This document shows, piece by piece, positions 41,048-50,651 of a stretch of 64,000 bases of DNA (within the stretch, counting starts at the first letter, position 1; the number at the start of each line of letters is the position of its first letter). The notes beneath the pieces are model-generated. The model had not been told where the DNA came from, did no database searches, and worked only from the letters and a program-made list of their open reading frames with translations. Source of the DNA: Bacillota bacterium (lineage in GTDB: Bacteria; Bacillota; Clostridia; Lachnospirales; Lachnospiraceae). The stretch spans positions 143,226 through 207,225 of the forward strand of contig JAEZJV010000014.1 in NCBI GenBank assembly GCA_023415635.1, in the 5' to 3' direction. A program made the translations under genes and the position numbers.

Positions 41048-43174
41048 ATGAGTAAAAAGAAATATAAGCTGGATGGACTCAGCTGTGCAAACTGCGCTGC
41101 GAAGATTGAGGAAGAGGTCGGTGCATTGGCTGAGGTCACCGAAGCGAATATCAACTTGATGAATAATACCTTAAGTGTGACAATGAAAAGAGCGGAAGAG
41201 GGAAATATTACAGATCTGGTGAAGAAGATTGTTGCTGCTCACGAGCCTTCCGTAAAGGTAACAGAGCATAAGCATGAGAATTCCTTGCAGAAGGACGAAC
41301 AAAATGACCATGTGCATGGAGCCTTTACAGGTGAGATGAAATTATTCCTTCTTCGATTGGGAGCCTCGATACTGATAACAGCATTATTTTCCATCCTTAA
41401 AGCCTCTGCAGTAATTGAGATAGCAGCATTTATTATAGCTTATCTTCTGGCAGGCTATGAGATTCTTCTATCTGCTGCTAAAAATATTATGAAAGGTAGG
41501 GTGTTTGATGAAAATTTTCTGATGGGAACGGCATCCCTGGGGGCCTTTCTCATCGGTGATCAGGTAGAAGCCATCTCAGTCCTAATCTTCTATGGAGTAG
41601 GTGAATTACTGCAGGACCTGGCTGTAGCGAGATCCAAGAAAAACATTACCGGACTGATGGATATTCGACCGGATTATGCGAATGTCCTCCTTGATAACAT
41701 ATTGCTCACGGTAGCTCCGGAGGAAGTGAAACCGGGAGACAGCATTGTCGTGAAGCCGGGAGAAAGAATTCCCTTGGATGGTGTCATTCTCAAAGGGAAC
41801 AGCTTCCTTGATACCAGGGCACTGACAGGGGAGAGTGTACCCAGAGAGGTATTACCTGGAGATACTGTTTTGTCAGGTACAATCAATACCAACGGATTAC
41901 TTGAAATTGAGGTAACCAAATCCTTTGAAGAGGCAACCGTCAACAGAATTCTGGAACTGGTGGAGAATGCAGGCAGTAAGAAGGCCCAGAGCGAGAAATT
42001 CATAACAAAATTTGCCAGATACTATACCCCAATTGTTGTGTATGTGGCGGTAGCGGTAGCTGTACTTCCCGCGCTGCTTGGCTTCGGCTCTTTTTCTGTA
42101 TGGATATACCGTGCTTTGAGCTTTCTGATTATATCCTGTCCCTGCGCCTTGGTCATCTCAATCCCGTTGAGCTTTTTCGGAGGTATTGGTGGAGGGGCAA
42201 AGCATGGTATCCTTGTAAAAGGTGGAAATTACCTAGATGCGTTGCAGAAGGTGCATACCGTAGTATTTGATAAGACAGGTACGTTGACCAAGGGTGTATT
42301 TCGCGTTATCCAGGTCCATACTGCTGAAGGTGTCACCAGGGAGCAGCTTCTTGGTCTGGCTGCAGCTGCCGAGAAACATTCTCTTCATCCGATTGCCCAG
42401 TCAATTGTGGAATATTGTAATCAGGAAAGAATTGCTGTATCTGAGGAACCGTTACAGATCAATGAACTAGCCGGGCACGGTGTTATTGTCAGCATGAAGG
42501 AAGGAACAGTCTATGCAGGTAATGATAAGCTGATGGAGAAATACGGTATTTCCGTGCCGGTGGAGGAAGTCCTGGGAAGTATAGTACATGTGGCATTAGA
42601 TCAGAGATATTTAGGCTATATTCACATTAACGATGAAGTGAAAGCAGGAGTGAAGGAGACACTGTCAATTCTAAAGCAGCTTGGAATAAAGAAGACGGTT
42701 ATGCTGACCGGAGACCACGAGGCGGCAGCCAGAGAGATCGCAAAGCTGAGTGGAGTGGATGAGTACCAGGCAGAGCTGCTTCCACAGGATAAGGTGGCTT
42801 GGTTTGAGAAGTATAAAGCAGATATGACAGATGGCGGAAGGATTGTATTTGTCGGAGACGGGATCAACGATGCTCCGGTGCTTGCGGGGGCGGATATCGG
42901 TATTGCCATGGGAGATATCGGTTCTGATGCTGCTATTGAGGCTGCTGATGTCGTGATCATGAATGATGACATCAAAAAGCTGGCAACCGCAATCCGTATT
43001 GCTAGAAAGACGAAAAGGATTGTCCTGCAGAATATCGTGTTTGCTCTTGGTGTTAAGATTTTAATTATGGTGCTGTCATTTTTGGGAATTACCTCAATCT
43101 GGTTTGCAGTATTTGCAGATGTCGGAGTAGCACTAATTGCCCTATTCAATGCTGTACGGGCGATGCATATATAG
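41048..43174 (+). CDS. cadA: Cd/Zn/Pb-exporting P1B-type ATPase
   Basis: Heavy-metal efflux pump of 708 residues. The N-terminal metal-binding domain has GLSCANCAAKIEE (Cys13, Cys16), then a His-rich linker (HKHENSLQKDEQNDHVHG). The actuator motif is TGES; the transport motif in TM6 is SCPCALVISIPLSFFGG; the phosphorylation site is DKTGTLTKG; the nucleotide and hinge motifs are HPIAQSI and GDGINDAPVLAGADIGIAMG. CPC with a following Ile/Pro/Leu stretch fits Zn/Cd/Pb specificity rather than copper. Encoded with the CadC-like repressor. A terminator follows at 43185. Confidence 0.95.
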   Translation: MSKKKYKLDGLSCANCAAKIEEEVGALAEVTEANINLMNNTLSVTMKRAEEGNITDLVKKIVAAHEPSVKVTEHKHENSLQKDEQNDHVHGAFTGEMKLFLLRLGASILITALFSILKASAVIEIAAFIIAYLLAGYEILLSAAKNIMKGRVFDENFLMGTASLGAFLIGDQVEAISVLIFYGVGELLQDLAVARSKKNITGLMDIRPDYANVLLDNILLTVAPEEVKPGDSIVVKPGERIPLDGVILKGNSFLDTRALTGESVPREVLPGDTVLSGTINTNGLLEIEVTKSFEEATVNRILELVENAGSKKAQSEKFITKFARYYTPIVVYVAVAVAVLPALLGFGSFSVWIYRALSFLIISCPCALVISIPLSFFGGIGGGAKHGILVKGGNYLDALQKVHTVVFDKTGTLTKGVFRVIQVHTAEGVTREQLLGLAAAAEKHSLHPIAQSIVEYCNQERIAVSEEPLQINELAGHGVIVSMKEGTVYAGNDKLMEKYGISVPVEEVLGSIVHVALDQRYLGYIHINDEVKAGVKETLSILKQLGIKKTVMLTGDHEAAAREIAKLSGVDEYQAELLPQDKVAWFEKYKADMTDGGRIVFVGDGINDAPVLAGADIGIAMGDIGSDAAIEAADVVIMNDDIKKLATAIRIARKTKRIVLQNIVFALGVKILIMVLSFLGITSIWFAVFADVGVALIALFNAVRAMHI

Positions 43175-43184
43175 ATGGACTGAA

Positions 43185-43220
43185 GGAATATCAAACCAGA
43201 CAGGGTTGATATTCCTTTTC
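43185..43220 (+). terminator. Terminator of cadC-cadA
   Basis: A 12-bp stem (43185-43196 with 43205-43216), then TTTTCATT. Confidence 0.8.
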
Positions 43221-43345
43221 ATTATGTAAAAAATGACACATAAGTGCCAAAAATTACATCTATGATAAATGGCAAAGGAACTAATATAATCCAGTCTATT
43301 TACCGATATATTCTATAATGATAAGGGCTTTTAGGAGGTTGTGTC

Positions 43346-46300
43346 ATGCGATTAATTAAAAAAATAGGATTATTATTCTTGTTCAGTATACTCTTTACTG
43401 TGGCAGGCTTCAACATTGCAGAGAAAGAAGCAAGGGCGAGTACTACGCCTACGTTATCTCTAAGGATTGATGGAAAGGCGCTTTCAGGAGGGGAAAGTGC
43501 ATTAGGAAAGGATACGGCTGATATCAGTGTCTTTTCACCTGACGGATTACCCGCCGACACGACGATAACCTGGTCAAATTCCAACAACGGTGTACTTCAG
43601 TTAAGTGATACGAGTGGTGACACTGTAATGATGAACAGAAATGGTCCAGGATTCTCTACCGTCAAAGCGGTAGTTAGAATCAACGGGGTAAACCATACAC
43701 TGACTCGGGTTATCAGAGTTGATCTAATGATTGATCATTCTCCTATACCAAATGGAACCGGAACGGTAGCCGTGAACTATGCCGATAACCGGGTATTGGA
43801 GCTGAATAAAGGAGATACACGGCAGATCAAACTGAAATACGTAGACTATAATTCTTCCGGAGGTGCAGTGACCGGATCTGCAATTACCCCTACGGAACTT
43901 GATTATGTCAGTAATAACACAAGCGTTGTGGAGGTGGATGGTGCCGGGAATGTAAAAGCAATAGGTGCAGGTGATGCCACCATAACGATTACCACAAGAA
44001 CCGCAGGCTTTGATGATAAAGTCCAGACGAAAGCCCTGAGAGTAGTCGTAATACCGACATTCACCTTAACTGCTGAGACTGCGTCTGGGAGCATCATTAA
44101 CTATGACAGTGGTAAAACCTCCGACGCTGTATATCGTATTGACATACCCTCCAATTTCAAATTGATATCCAATGGTCTTCCGGCAAGTAATATAACCTGG
44201 AGGATATATGATAGCAGTGATACATCACCTACAAAGAAGCCTTTGGTAAGCGGTGCAGGTAAAATTAATTACACAGTAAATCAACTGACGAATGAGGTTG
44301 AATTTACAGAAGTGAAGGCTGGTACTTATGAAATTTATGCATTTTCTAATTCGGAGTTCAGTGTGGCTTCTGCACTTAATGAAGCCTATATGAAAATACA
44401 GGTCCCAATTGATATCGCATCCAAGACAATCACGATGGTGGTTGGAGATGTATTTGATGTATTTAAGGGAACCAATATTCCAAGCGTGAATACCTTCAGT
44501 AATTATCAATCAAGCGATCAGAATATCGTTGTAGCGGATAATAATACCGGCAAGCTGACAGCGATGGTTCGAGGTACAGCAACTGTTACCTGTACCTATA
44601 ATGCCAGCTTAAATCTTTTTAATCCAGCTCCTGGACCGATGGTATTGACCATTCATGTAATTGATGCCATATCGTTAAGTGAAAGCAGTGCTACGATCTA
44701 TACCAAAGGAACCCTGCTGTTAACGGCCAATGTAACGGATTCTGCTTCTCCGATTACCTGGACCTCCAGTAACCCCTCTGTGGCGACAGTGGAAAACGGT
44801 CTCGTAACTGCTACCTCGAAGGCCGGAGAGACGACCATTACCGCTTCACAGACAATTAGGGGAGTAGTAAAAAAGGCGTCCTGTAAGATTACCGTACAGG
44901 CATCCGTTGATACGATTACCTTGGACCCTGAGAGAGTGACACTGGGAATTGGTGATTATAAGACAATCAGTGCTCATTTTACACCGAGTACCTTATCCGG
45001 AGTTAAGCTGGAGTGGAGAACCTCTGATTCTCAGGTTGTAGCAATCGATAGCTTCACCAATACAACGGTAACAATAAAGGCCGGAACTATAGGCGGACAT
45101 GCTGTAATATCAGCAGTGAATAAGGATAATGTTGTCGTAGGCTTCTGTCATGTCAGTGTACAGCAGCCGGTAACAGGAATCACTCTTTCGGAAACGGCAA
45201 TCACTACTTCCGTCAACGGAGGAAGAATTCAGCTTCGTGCAACCTGTACACCGGAGGATGCCATTAATAAGGAAGTCTCATGGACCTCCTCTGATACAAC
45301 CAAGGCCACAGTTGATGCCAACGGTCTGGTTACCATCAGAAAGACAGGAACTGTAACCATTATCGCTACCTCGATAGATAATCCCTCAGTAAAAGCATTA
45401 TGTAATATTAACATTCTGGTGCCGATAAGCAGCATAGCACTGGATGAAACTGCAAAGACAATGTATTCAGGACAGACAGCCAGACTCGGCTATACCATCC
45501 TTCCTACTAATGCCAGTGATTCATCAGTTACCTGGACTTCTACGAATACGTCGGTAGCTACAGTAGATGGGACAGGTCTGGTAACTGCCAAGGGAGTCGG
45601 TTCGACAGTAATTATCCTTAGGTCTGTGGATAAAGGATTAGCGGTATACTGTACAATTACCGTCAAGAGATCTGCGACAGGCATTAAACTTGATGTCAGT
45701 ACACTTGATCTGGCTGCCGGTAAATCCTATACCTTTAAACCTACAGTTACTCCGGCAGACAGCACGGATGCGGAAATAACCTGGGAATCCAGTGATACAA
45801 AGATAGCAATCGTGGATACTGATGGTAAGGTTACTGGTAAGGCAGCAGGTCAGACGGTAATTATAGCTAAGCTTGCTTCCGGCGGGACAGCATATTGTAA
45901 GGTTACTGTAACCCAGCCTGCTTCCGGACTCATTCTAAATTATTCGGATAAGACGGTATATGTGGGTGAGAAGTTCGAGATGACTGCCTCCGTATCACCT
46001 AGTACGGCTACACAGCTTGGTGTAAAGTGGGAGAGCTCTAATACCAAGATAGCAACCATTACGGAAAAAGGTGAGGTTACCGCGTTGGCAGGTGGCGTAG
46101 TCATCATCACTGCAACGACACTGGACGGAGGATATGTAGCTAACTGCGTATTGACTGTCAGAGAAGCAGTATCAAAGATAACAATTAACCATCAGATATA
46201 TTATCTGGGAATTAATAAGTTTGCATACCTGGAGGCTACAGTATCAACACCTAATGCAACAAATCAGAATGTGGCATGGACCTCAAGCGATGAAGACGTT

Positions 46301-47155
46301 GTTACTGTAAATCAAAAGGGTAAGATAACGGGACACAAGCTTGGAACTGCAACGATAACAGCAACAGCATTGGATGGAAGTAAAGTTGAAGCTACCTGTG
46401 ATGTACAGGTTGTAGTCCCTGCTAGCAGTGTTACGGTAAATTATAACACACTTGCGCTATTGGTAGGTCAGACTAAAAAAACAAAGGTAAGCATCAAGCC
46501 GGATAATGCTACCTTTAAGACTGCTATATGGTCTACCAGTGATGGCGACATAGCAGTAGTAGATGACGATGGTCTTATCATTGCCAAAAAAGCAGGCTCT
46601 GCCACAATTACTGCAGAAGCTAAGGACAACAGCGGCAAAAAAGCATTGATTTACGTTACTGTTTACGATCGTATTGCATCATCGGGCATTACCCTTCAGG
46701 ATAAGAAAGTAGTACTACTGCCGGGTGAAGAGAAGATGGTACAGATGGTTCTGATACCTGCCAACTCCAATGACGAAGCAACCTGGAGTACGGATAATGC
46801 CGCAGTTGCGAAGGTAGATAAAAAGACAGGGAAAATAACTGCAAGAGCTACCGGTGTTGCTTATGTAACAGCCATGACAGACTCAGGAAAGACGGCTACC
46901 GTAGAGGTGGTTGTAATAGGGCTGAATTATACTGAGCTGACCTTGGAACAATATACGACATATCAATATCCGCTTGCCGTCGAGGGAGCAACCTCAGCAG
47001 TAAGCTGGAGTATCGATAATCCAAGTGTGGCAGTTGTCAATAATGGTATAATCAGCTCCCGGGGTGTCGGAACGGCAACCATTACGGCGAAGGTAAACGG
47101 AAGAAAGCTTACCTGTAAACTAAAGGTTGTTAAAATAGGTAGTAAGAAGCAATAA
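43346..47155 (+). CDS. Large secreted Ig-like (Big_2) repeat protein
   Basis: A 1269-residue exported protein. The signal peptide is about residues 1-31 (LFLFSILFTVAGFNIA core, cut near EARA). The first ~430 residues contain divergent Ig-like modules. From about 440 to the end I count ten Big_2 repeats, each starting like I-x-L-x-x-x-x-x-x-L/V and carrying W-x-S-S/T-x-x-x-V-A-x-V-x-x-x-G-x-V-T and a closing I-T-A. There is no LPxTG sorting signal, SLH or choline-binding domain at the C-terminus (KVVKIGSKKQ). It is possibly an adhesin, wall-bound scaffold or released protein. AGGAGG lies 8 bases before ATG 43346. Confidence 0.88.
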   Translation: MRLIKKIGLLFLFSILFTVAGFNIAEKEARASTTPTLSLRIDGKALSGGESALGKDTADISVFSPDGLPADTTITWSNSNNGVLQLSDTSGDTVMMNRNGPGFSTVKAVVRINGVNHTLTRVIRVDLMIDHSPIPNGTGTVAVNYADNRVLELNKGDTRQIKLKYVDYNSSGGAVTGSAITPTELDYVSNNTSVVEVDGAGNVKAIGAGDATITITTRTAGFDDKVQTKALRVVVIPTFTLTAETASGSIINYDSGKTSDAVYRIDIPSNFKLISNGLPASNITWRIYDSSDTSPTKKPLVSGAGKINYTVNQLTNEVEFTEVKAGTYEIYAFSNSEFSVASALNEAYMKIQVPIDIASKTITMVVGDVFDVFKGTNIPSVNTFSNYQSSDQNIVVADNNTGKLTAMVRGTATVTCTYNASLNLFNPAPGPMVLTIHVIDAISLSESSATIYTKGTLLLTANVTDSASPITWTSSNPSVATVENGLVTATSKAGETTITASQTIRGVVKKASCKITVQASVDTITLDPERVTLGIGDYKTISAHFTPSTLSGVKLEWRTSDSQVVAIDSFTNTTVTIKAGTIGGHAVISAVNKDNVVVGFCHVSVQQPVTGITLSETAITTSVNGGRIQLRATCTPEDAINKEVSWTSSDTTKATVDANGLVTIRKTGTVTIIATSIDNPSVKALCNINILVPISSIALDETAKTMYSGQTARLGYTILPTNASDSSVTWTSTNTSVATVDGTGLVTAKGVGSTVIILRSVDKGLAVYCTITVKRSATGIKLDVSTLDLAAGKSYTFKPTVTPADSTDAEITWESSDTKIAIVDTDGKVTGKAAGQTVIIAKLASGGTAYCKVTVTQPASGLILNYSDKTVYVGEKFEMTASVSPSTATQLGVKWESSNTKIATITEKGEVTALAGGVVIITATTLDGGYVANCVLTVREAVSKITINHQIYYLGINKFAYLEATVSTPNATNQNVAWTSSDEDVVTVNQKGKITGHKLGTATITATALDGSKVEATCDVQVVVPASSVTVNYNTLALLVGQTKKTKVSIKPDNATFKTAIWSTSDGDIAVVDDDGLIIAKKAGSATITAEAKDNSGKKALIYVTVYDRIASSGITLQDKKVVLLPGEEKMVQMVLIPANSNDEATWSTDNAAVAKVDKKTGKITARATGVAYVTAMTDSGKTATVEVVVIGLNYTELTLEQYTTYQYPLAVEGATSAVSWSIDNPSVAVVNNGIISSRGVGTATITAKVNGRKLTCKLKVVKIGSKKQ

Positions 47156-47210
47156 AGGAATGGAAGCATAAGTAAGAGGTTTCAAAACATTTCATTTCAA
47201 TAAACAATAA

Positions 47211-47265
47211 GGCTGCTGTATAATTTACCTTTTATTTGTTAGGTGTTATGCGGCAGCCCTTATTC
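47211..47265 (+). terminator. Hairpin after the Big_2 gene
   Basis: A 13-bp stem with two wobbles (47211-47223 with 47246-47258) plus inner pairing, then CTTATT. Probable terminator. The surrounding gap 47156-47471 otherwise holds only the recN promoter. Confidence 0.6.
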
Positions 47266-47383
47266 CTGTTACAGGGATTAGTTAACAGTGTAAGAGACAG
47301 CTCGGAGAGTGTATGCAGGTTGTGCAGCATGGATAGAAAAACCTCATTTTTTTAGCTGATTCTACAAGGAGGAAAAGTAAAGA

Positions 47384-47430
47384 TTGCCAAGCTTTTTTCC
47401 TTATGTTACAATATTTTAGAACATATGTTT
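47384..47430 (+). promoter_or_regulatory. recN promoter with LexA-type box
   Basis: TTGCCA (47384-47389), 17-base spacer, TACAAT (47407-47412). GAACATATGTTT (47419-47430) follows at once, matching the Firmicutes LexA box GAAC-N4-GTTC/T and lying over the expected start point. SOS control of recN is inferred. Confidence 0.65.
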
Positions 47431-47471
47431 TAATATTCTTTGATAAACTGCTCAGAAGAGAGGGATACTAT

Positions 47472-49157
47472 TTGTTAGTCAGCTTGCATGTGAAGAATTT
47501 TGCAATCATTAATGAGGTTGAGGTCTATTTTAAGGACCATTTAAATATCATGACCGGTGAAACCGGTGCAGGTAAATCCATTATTATCGGATCTGTCAAT
47601 GCTGCACTAGGTGCGAAAATCAGTAAGGATATCGTAAGGAGCGGAGCGGACTATGCTTTGGTCGAGCTGGTATTTGAAACTAAGGATGAGGCTGTCTTTC
47701 AGGCTATGAAAAACCTTGATATTCCTTTGGAAGGAGACCAGATCATAATTTCGCGTAAGATCATGACGGGAAGAAGCATCTGTAAGATTAATGGGGAGAA
47801 TGTGACCTCCGGCGCATTAGCAGCCATAGCTGGGATGCTGATTGATATTCATGGTCAGCATGAGCATCAATCCCTGTTGCATAAGGCAAAGCATATGGAG
47901 ATTGTTGACCGCTTTGCCAAAGATGAAATCGGTAGCCTAAAGCAGGAATTGGAGCAGACCTATAAAGAATATTGCAGAATCAGACAGGAACAGGAGCAGT
48001 CGGAAATTGACGAGGAGAAACGGTTGCGTGAGATTTCCTTCCTTGAATATGAAGTAAATGAAATAAAAAGTGCCAATCTGATTCCCGGAGAGGATGAGGA
48101 GCTGGCGATTCAATATAAAAAGTTATCCAATGCGAATACTATATCAGAAGGTCTGCAGGCAGTTTACCGCTATACAGGTTATGAACCTTCGGCAGCGGGG
48201 GATTCTATCGGTAGAGCGCTCCGTCATTTGATGAAACTGGCTGAATTCGACGTTGCAATAGAGGGCTACCTTCATCAGGTGTCGGATATCGATGCCTTAT
48301 TGAATGATTTGAACAGGGCTTTATCTCAATATATCTCAGATACTGAGAATCCGGAAGAGGAATTGCAGGAGGTTACCAGACGTCTGGATTTAATCAACCA
48401 TCTGAAAGCAAAGTATGGAAATTCACTGGAACAGATTTATGATTATTGCAGAGCATCTGAGGAAAAATTGGAAAGATACCGGGATTATGATGAATATATG
48501 AAAAAACTTGGAAGGGAACTGGCTGTTGCCGAAGCGAAGCTCAAGGAGCTCTGCGAAAGGCTGTCAGAGATCAGAAAGGGTAAAGCTAAGGAATTGACTG
48601 AGAAGATGAGGGAAGCTTTAGTTGCTCTGAATTTTCTAGATGTTAAGCTTGACATGATATTTGAACGAACGGCACATTATAGTGCAGGTGGTTTCGATGA
48701 CGGTGAATTTATCATTTCTACCAATCCGGGCGAGGAACTGAAACCGCTGTCGAGAATTGCATCCGGTGGTGAGCTTTCCCGTATTATGCTCGGTATCAAA
48801 TCCGTATTGGCAGATAAGGATGAAATTGAAACTTTGATTTTTGATGAAATCGATGTAGGGATCAGTGGCAGAACAGCACAGAAGGTTTCAGAACAATTGT
48901 CAAGCATCGCCAGACACCACCAGATTATCTGTATCACTCATCTTGCACAGATTGCAGCTATGGCAGACGCACATTACAGTATCGAGAAGCAGACAGACGG
49001 AATTTCTACTCAGACTGTGATTAAAGAACTCAATGAAAAAGAGATGATTGAAGAATTATCACGTATTCTGGGAGGTGCTGAAATCACGGATCGAGTCCGC
49101 GATAGTGCTAAAGAGATGAAAGAATTGGCGTCCACTGCTAAAAAATACAAGCATTAA
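47472..49157 (+). CDS. recN: DNA repair protein RecN
   Basis: SMC-like ATPase that gathers double-strand breaks early in recombinational repair; 561 residues. Walker A GETGAGKS is at residues 29-36. Two coiled-coil arms span about 150-370, the ABC signature is ASGGELSRIMLGIKSVL, and Walker B is LIFDEIDVGISG, followed by CITHLAQIAA. TTG 47472 is chosen as start: AGAGAGGG is 7 bases upstream and LVSLHVKNFAIIN is the family beginning; longer openings run through the promoter. It leads the recN-spoIVB-spo0A order known from Bacillus and Clostridium. Confidence 0.95.
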   Translation: MLVSLHVKNFAIINEVEVYFKDHLNIMTGETGAGKSIIIGSVNAALGAKISKDIVRSGADYALVELVFETKDEAVFQAMKNLDIPLEGDQIIISRKIMTGRSICKINGENVTSGALAAIAGMLIDIHGQHEHQSLLHKAKHMEIVDRFAKDEIGSLKQELEQTYKEYCRIRQEQEQSEIDEEKRLREISFLEYEVNEIKSANLIPGEDEELAIQYKKLSNANTISEGLQAVYRYTGYEPSAAGDSIGRALRHLMKLAEFDVAIEGYLHQVSDIDALLNDLNRALSQYISDTENPEEELQEVTRRLDLINHLKAKYGNSLEQIYDYCRASEEKLERYRDYDEYMKKLGRELAVAEAKLKELCERLSEIRKGKAKELTEKMREALVALNFLDVKLDMIFERTAHYSAGGFDDGEFIISTNPGEELKPLSRIASGGELSRIMLGIKSVLADKDEIETLIFDEIDVGISGRTAQKVSEQLSSIARHHQIICITHLAQIAAMADAHYSIEKQTDGISTQTVIKELNEKEMIEELSRILGGAEITDRVRDSAKEMKELASTAKKYKH

Positions 49158-49188
49158 AAAGTAAAAAAACAGAGAATACTTCAACTGA

Positions 49189-49218
49189 GGATATACAATA
49201 CTATGTATATCCTTTTTT
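49189..49218 (+). terminator. Terminator of recN
   Basis: GGATATACA (49189-49197) pairs with TGTATATCC (49204-49212), then six T. Confidence 0.85.
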
Positions 49219-49367
49219 AGTTCATAGATAATTGTGTACTGTGAATTGAAATGCTTTGCAGAAAATGCACTTGTGTGAAGCAAAATTTATCTGCCCTTTG
49301 TTTCAAAGAGTGTAGATTACTTTTGCCTGAGACTTAGGAAGAATGACAGATTATATGAGGTGAAAGG

Positions 49368-50651
49368 ATGAGGAACAGAAGAAGATACAGATGGTTTTTA
49401 TTCTGGCTTTTTATCATAGATTTATTCGGTACTGTTTTCTTTATTTGTTACCATATTGACCAAGGGATTCCCAATGAGATCAAGCTGCTTGTAGGAACGG
49501 AAGAGAGCTTTGATTTCAATATGCCCCTAGAAGGTAAGATATCAACCGGGGATATTGATGCGATCAGCATAAACAATTTAAAGGTGCCCTCAGATCAGAT
49601 TCATATCGATCTTAATCAACCGTTTACTTTGGTATCTTCACAGACAGGAAAGTATGACATAGATTTAAAACTGTTTGGTCTGATTGCATTTAAAAAAATT
49701 TCATTGGATGTAATTGATAAGGTGGAACTGATTCCCTGTGGCTGTCCCATTGGTATTTATGTGGAAACAAATGGTATCCTGGTGCTGGGCAGCGGCAGGC
49801 TCACAGGTGAAGACGGTTTGAATTATGAACCTGTGCGTAATAGGCTAAAGTCAGGGGATTATATCCTGGCTATCAATGGTCAGAGTGTTTCCAGAAAGAA
49901 AGAGCTGATTGATAAGCTCCAGGAGTGTAAGGGTAAGGATGTTACTTTGCTGATAAGAAGAAACGAAGAGAATATCACGATCGAAATTACTCCGGTAAAA
50001 ACCGCCAGCGGGAGTTATAAGATTGGTGCCTGGATCAGGGACAATACCCAAGGCATCGGTACTTTAACCTTTATCACCACAGATGGCCAGTTCGGAGCGC
50101 TCGGACATGGCATAACTGATGTGGATACAGGATTATTACTGGATATTAAGGCAGGGTCAATTTATTCTGCTGAAATCATGTCCATTATAAAGGGAAAAGA
50201 GGGTGAACCTGGAGAGTTAGTCGGGATGATCCGTCAAAATGAGAAATATAAGGTTGGGAGCATAAGATCGAATACTTATCAGGGAATATTCGGTCGTGTC
50301 AGCTATGAATATGATGAGGGCCTCAGTATGGAACCCTTGGAGATTGGTTTAAAACAGGAGATTAAGACCGGCAAGGCATATGTCAGATGTACGATTGATG
50401 AAGAGGTTGCTGATTATGAAATTGAGATTGTCAGCATCGATATCAATAATAATAATCATAACAAAGGAATAATAATTAAGATTACAGATCCAAGACTTCT
50501 GGAGCTGACAGGCGGTATCGTGCAAGGCATGAGTGGAAGTCCGATTATACAGAATAATAAGATAATTGGTGCTGTTACACATGTATTTATACAGGATTCA
50601 ACGAAAGGTTACGGTACTTTCATAGAAAACATGGTAAATAATTTAGAATAA
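49368..50651 (+). CDS. spoIVB: SpoIVB peptidase
   Basis: Forespore-made serine protease that crosses the inner membrane and triggers pro-sigma-K processing; 427 residues. The N-terminal membrane anchor is FLFWLFIIDLFGTVFFICY. A PDZ domain lies about 125-205 (LVLGSGRLTGEDGLN, KSGDYILAINGQSVSRKKELIDKL). The S55 catalytic domain has the histidine in FGALGHGITD and the serine in GGIVQGMSGSPII. All catalytic segments are intact. GAGGTGAAAGG precedes ATG 49368. It lies between recN and spo0A, as in most spore formers. Confidence 0.95.
   Translation: MRNRRRYRWFLFWLFIIDLFGTVFFICYHIDQGIPNEIKLLVGTEESFDFNMPLEGKISTGDIDAISINNLKVPSDQIHIDLNQPFTLVSSQTGKYDIDLKLFGLIAFKKISLDVIDKVELIPCGCPIGIYVETNGILVLGSGRLTGEDGLNYEPVRNRLKSGDYILAINGQSVSRKKELIDKLQECKGKDVTLLIRRNEENITIEITPVKTASGSYKIGAWIRDNTQGIGTLTFITTDGQFGALGHGITDVDTGLLLDIKAGSIYSAEIMSIIKGKEGEPGELVGMIRQNEKYKVGSIRSNTYQGIFGRVSYEYDEGLSMEPLEIGLKQEIKTGKAYVRCTIDEEVADYEIEIVSIDINNNNHNKGIIIKITDPRLLELTGGIVQGMSGSPIIQNNKIIGAVTHVFIQDSTKGYGTFIENMVNNLE

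Noticed and set aside
41048..43174. Copper specificity of the P-type ATPase because of its CxxC domain and CPC motif
   Set aside because: The helix after CPC and the CadC-like cysteine set of the paired regulator fit Zn/Cd/Pb pumps rather than copper pumps.
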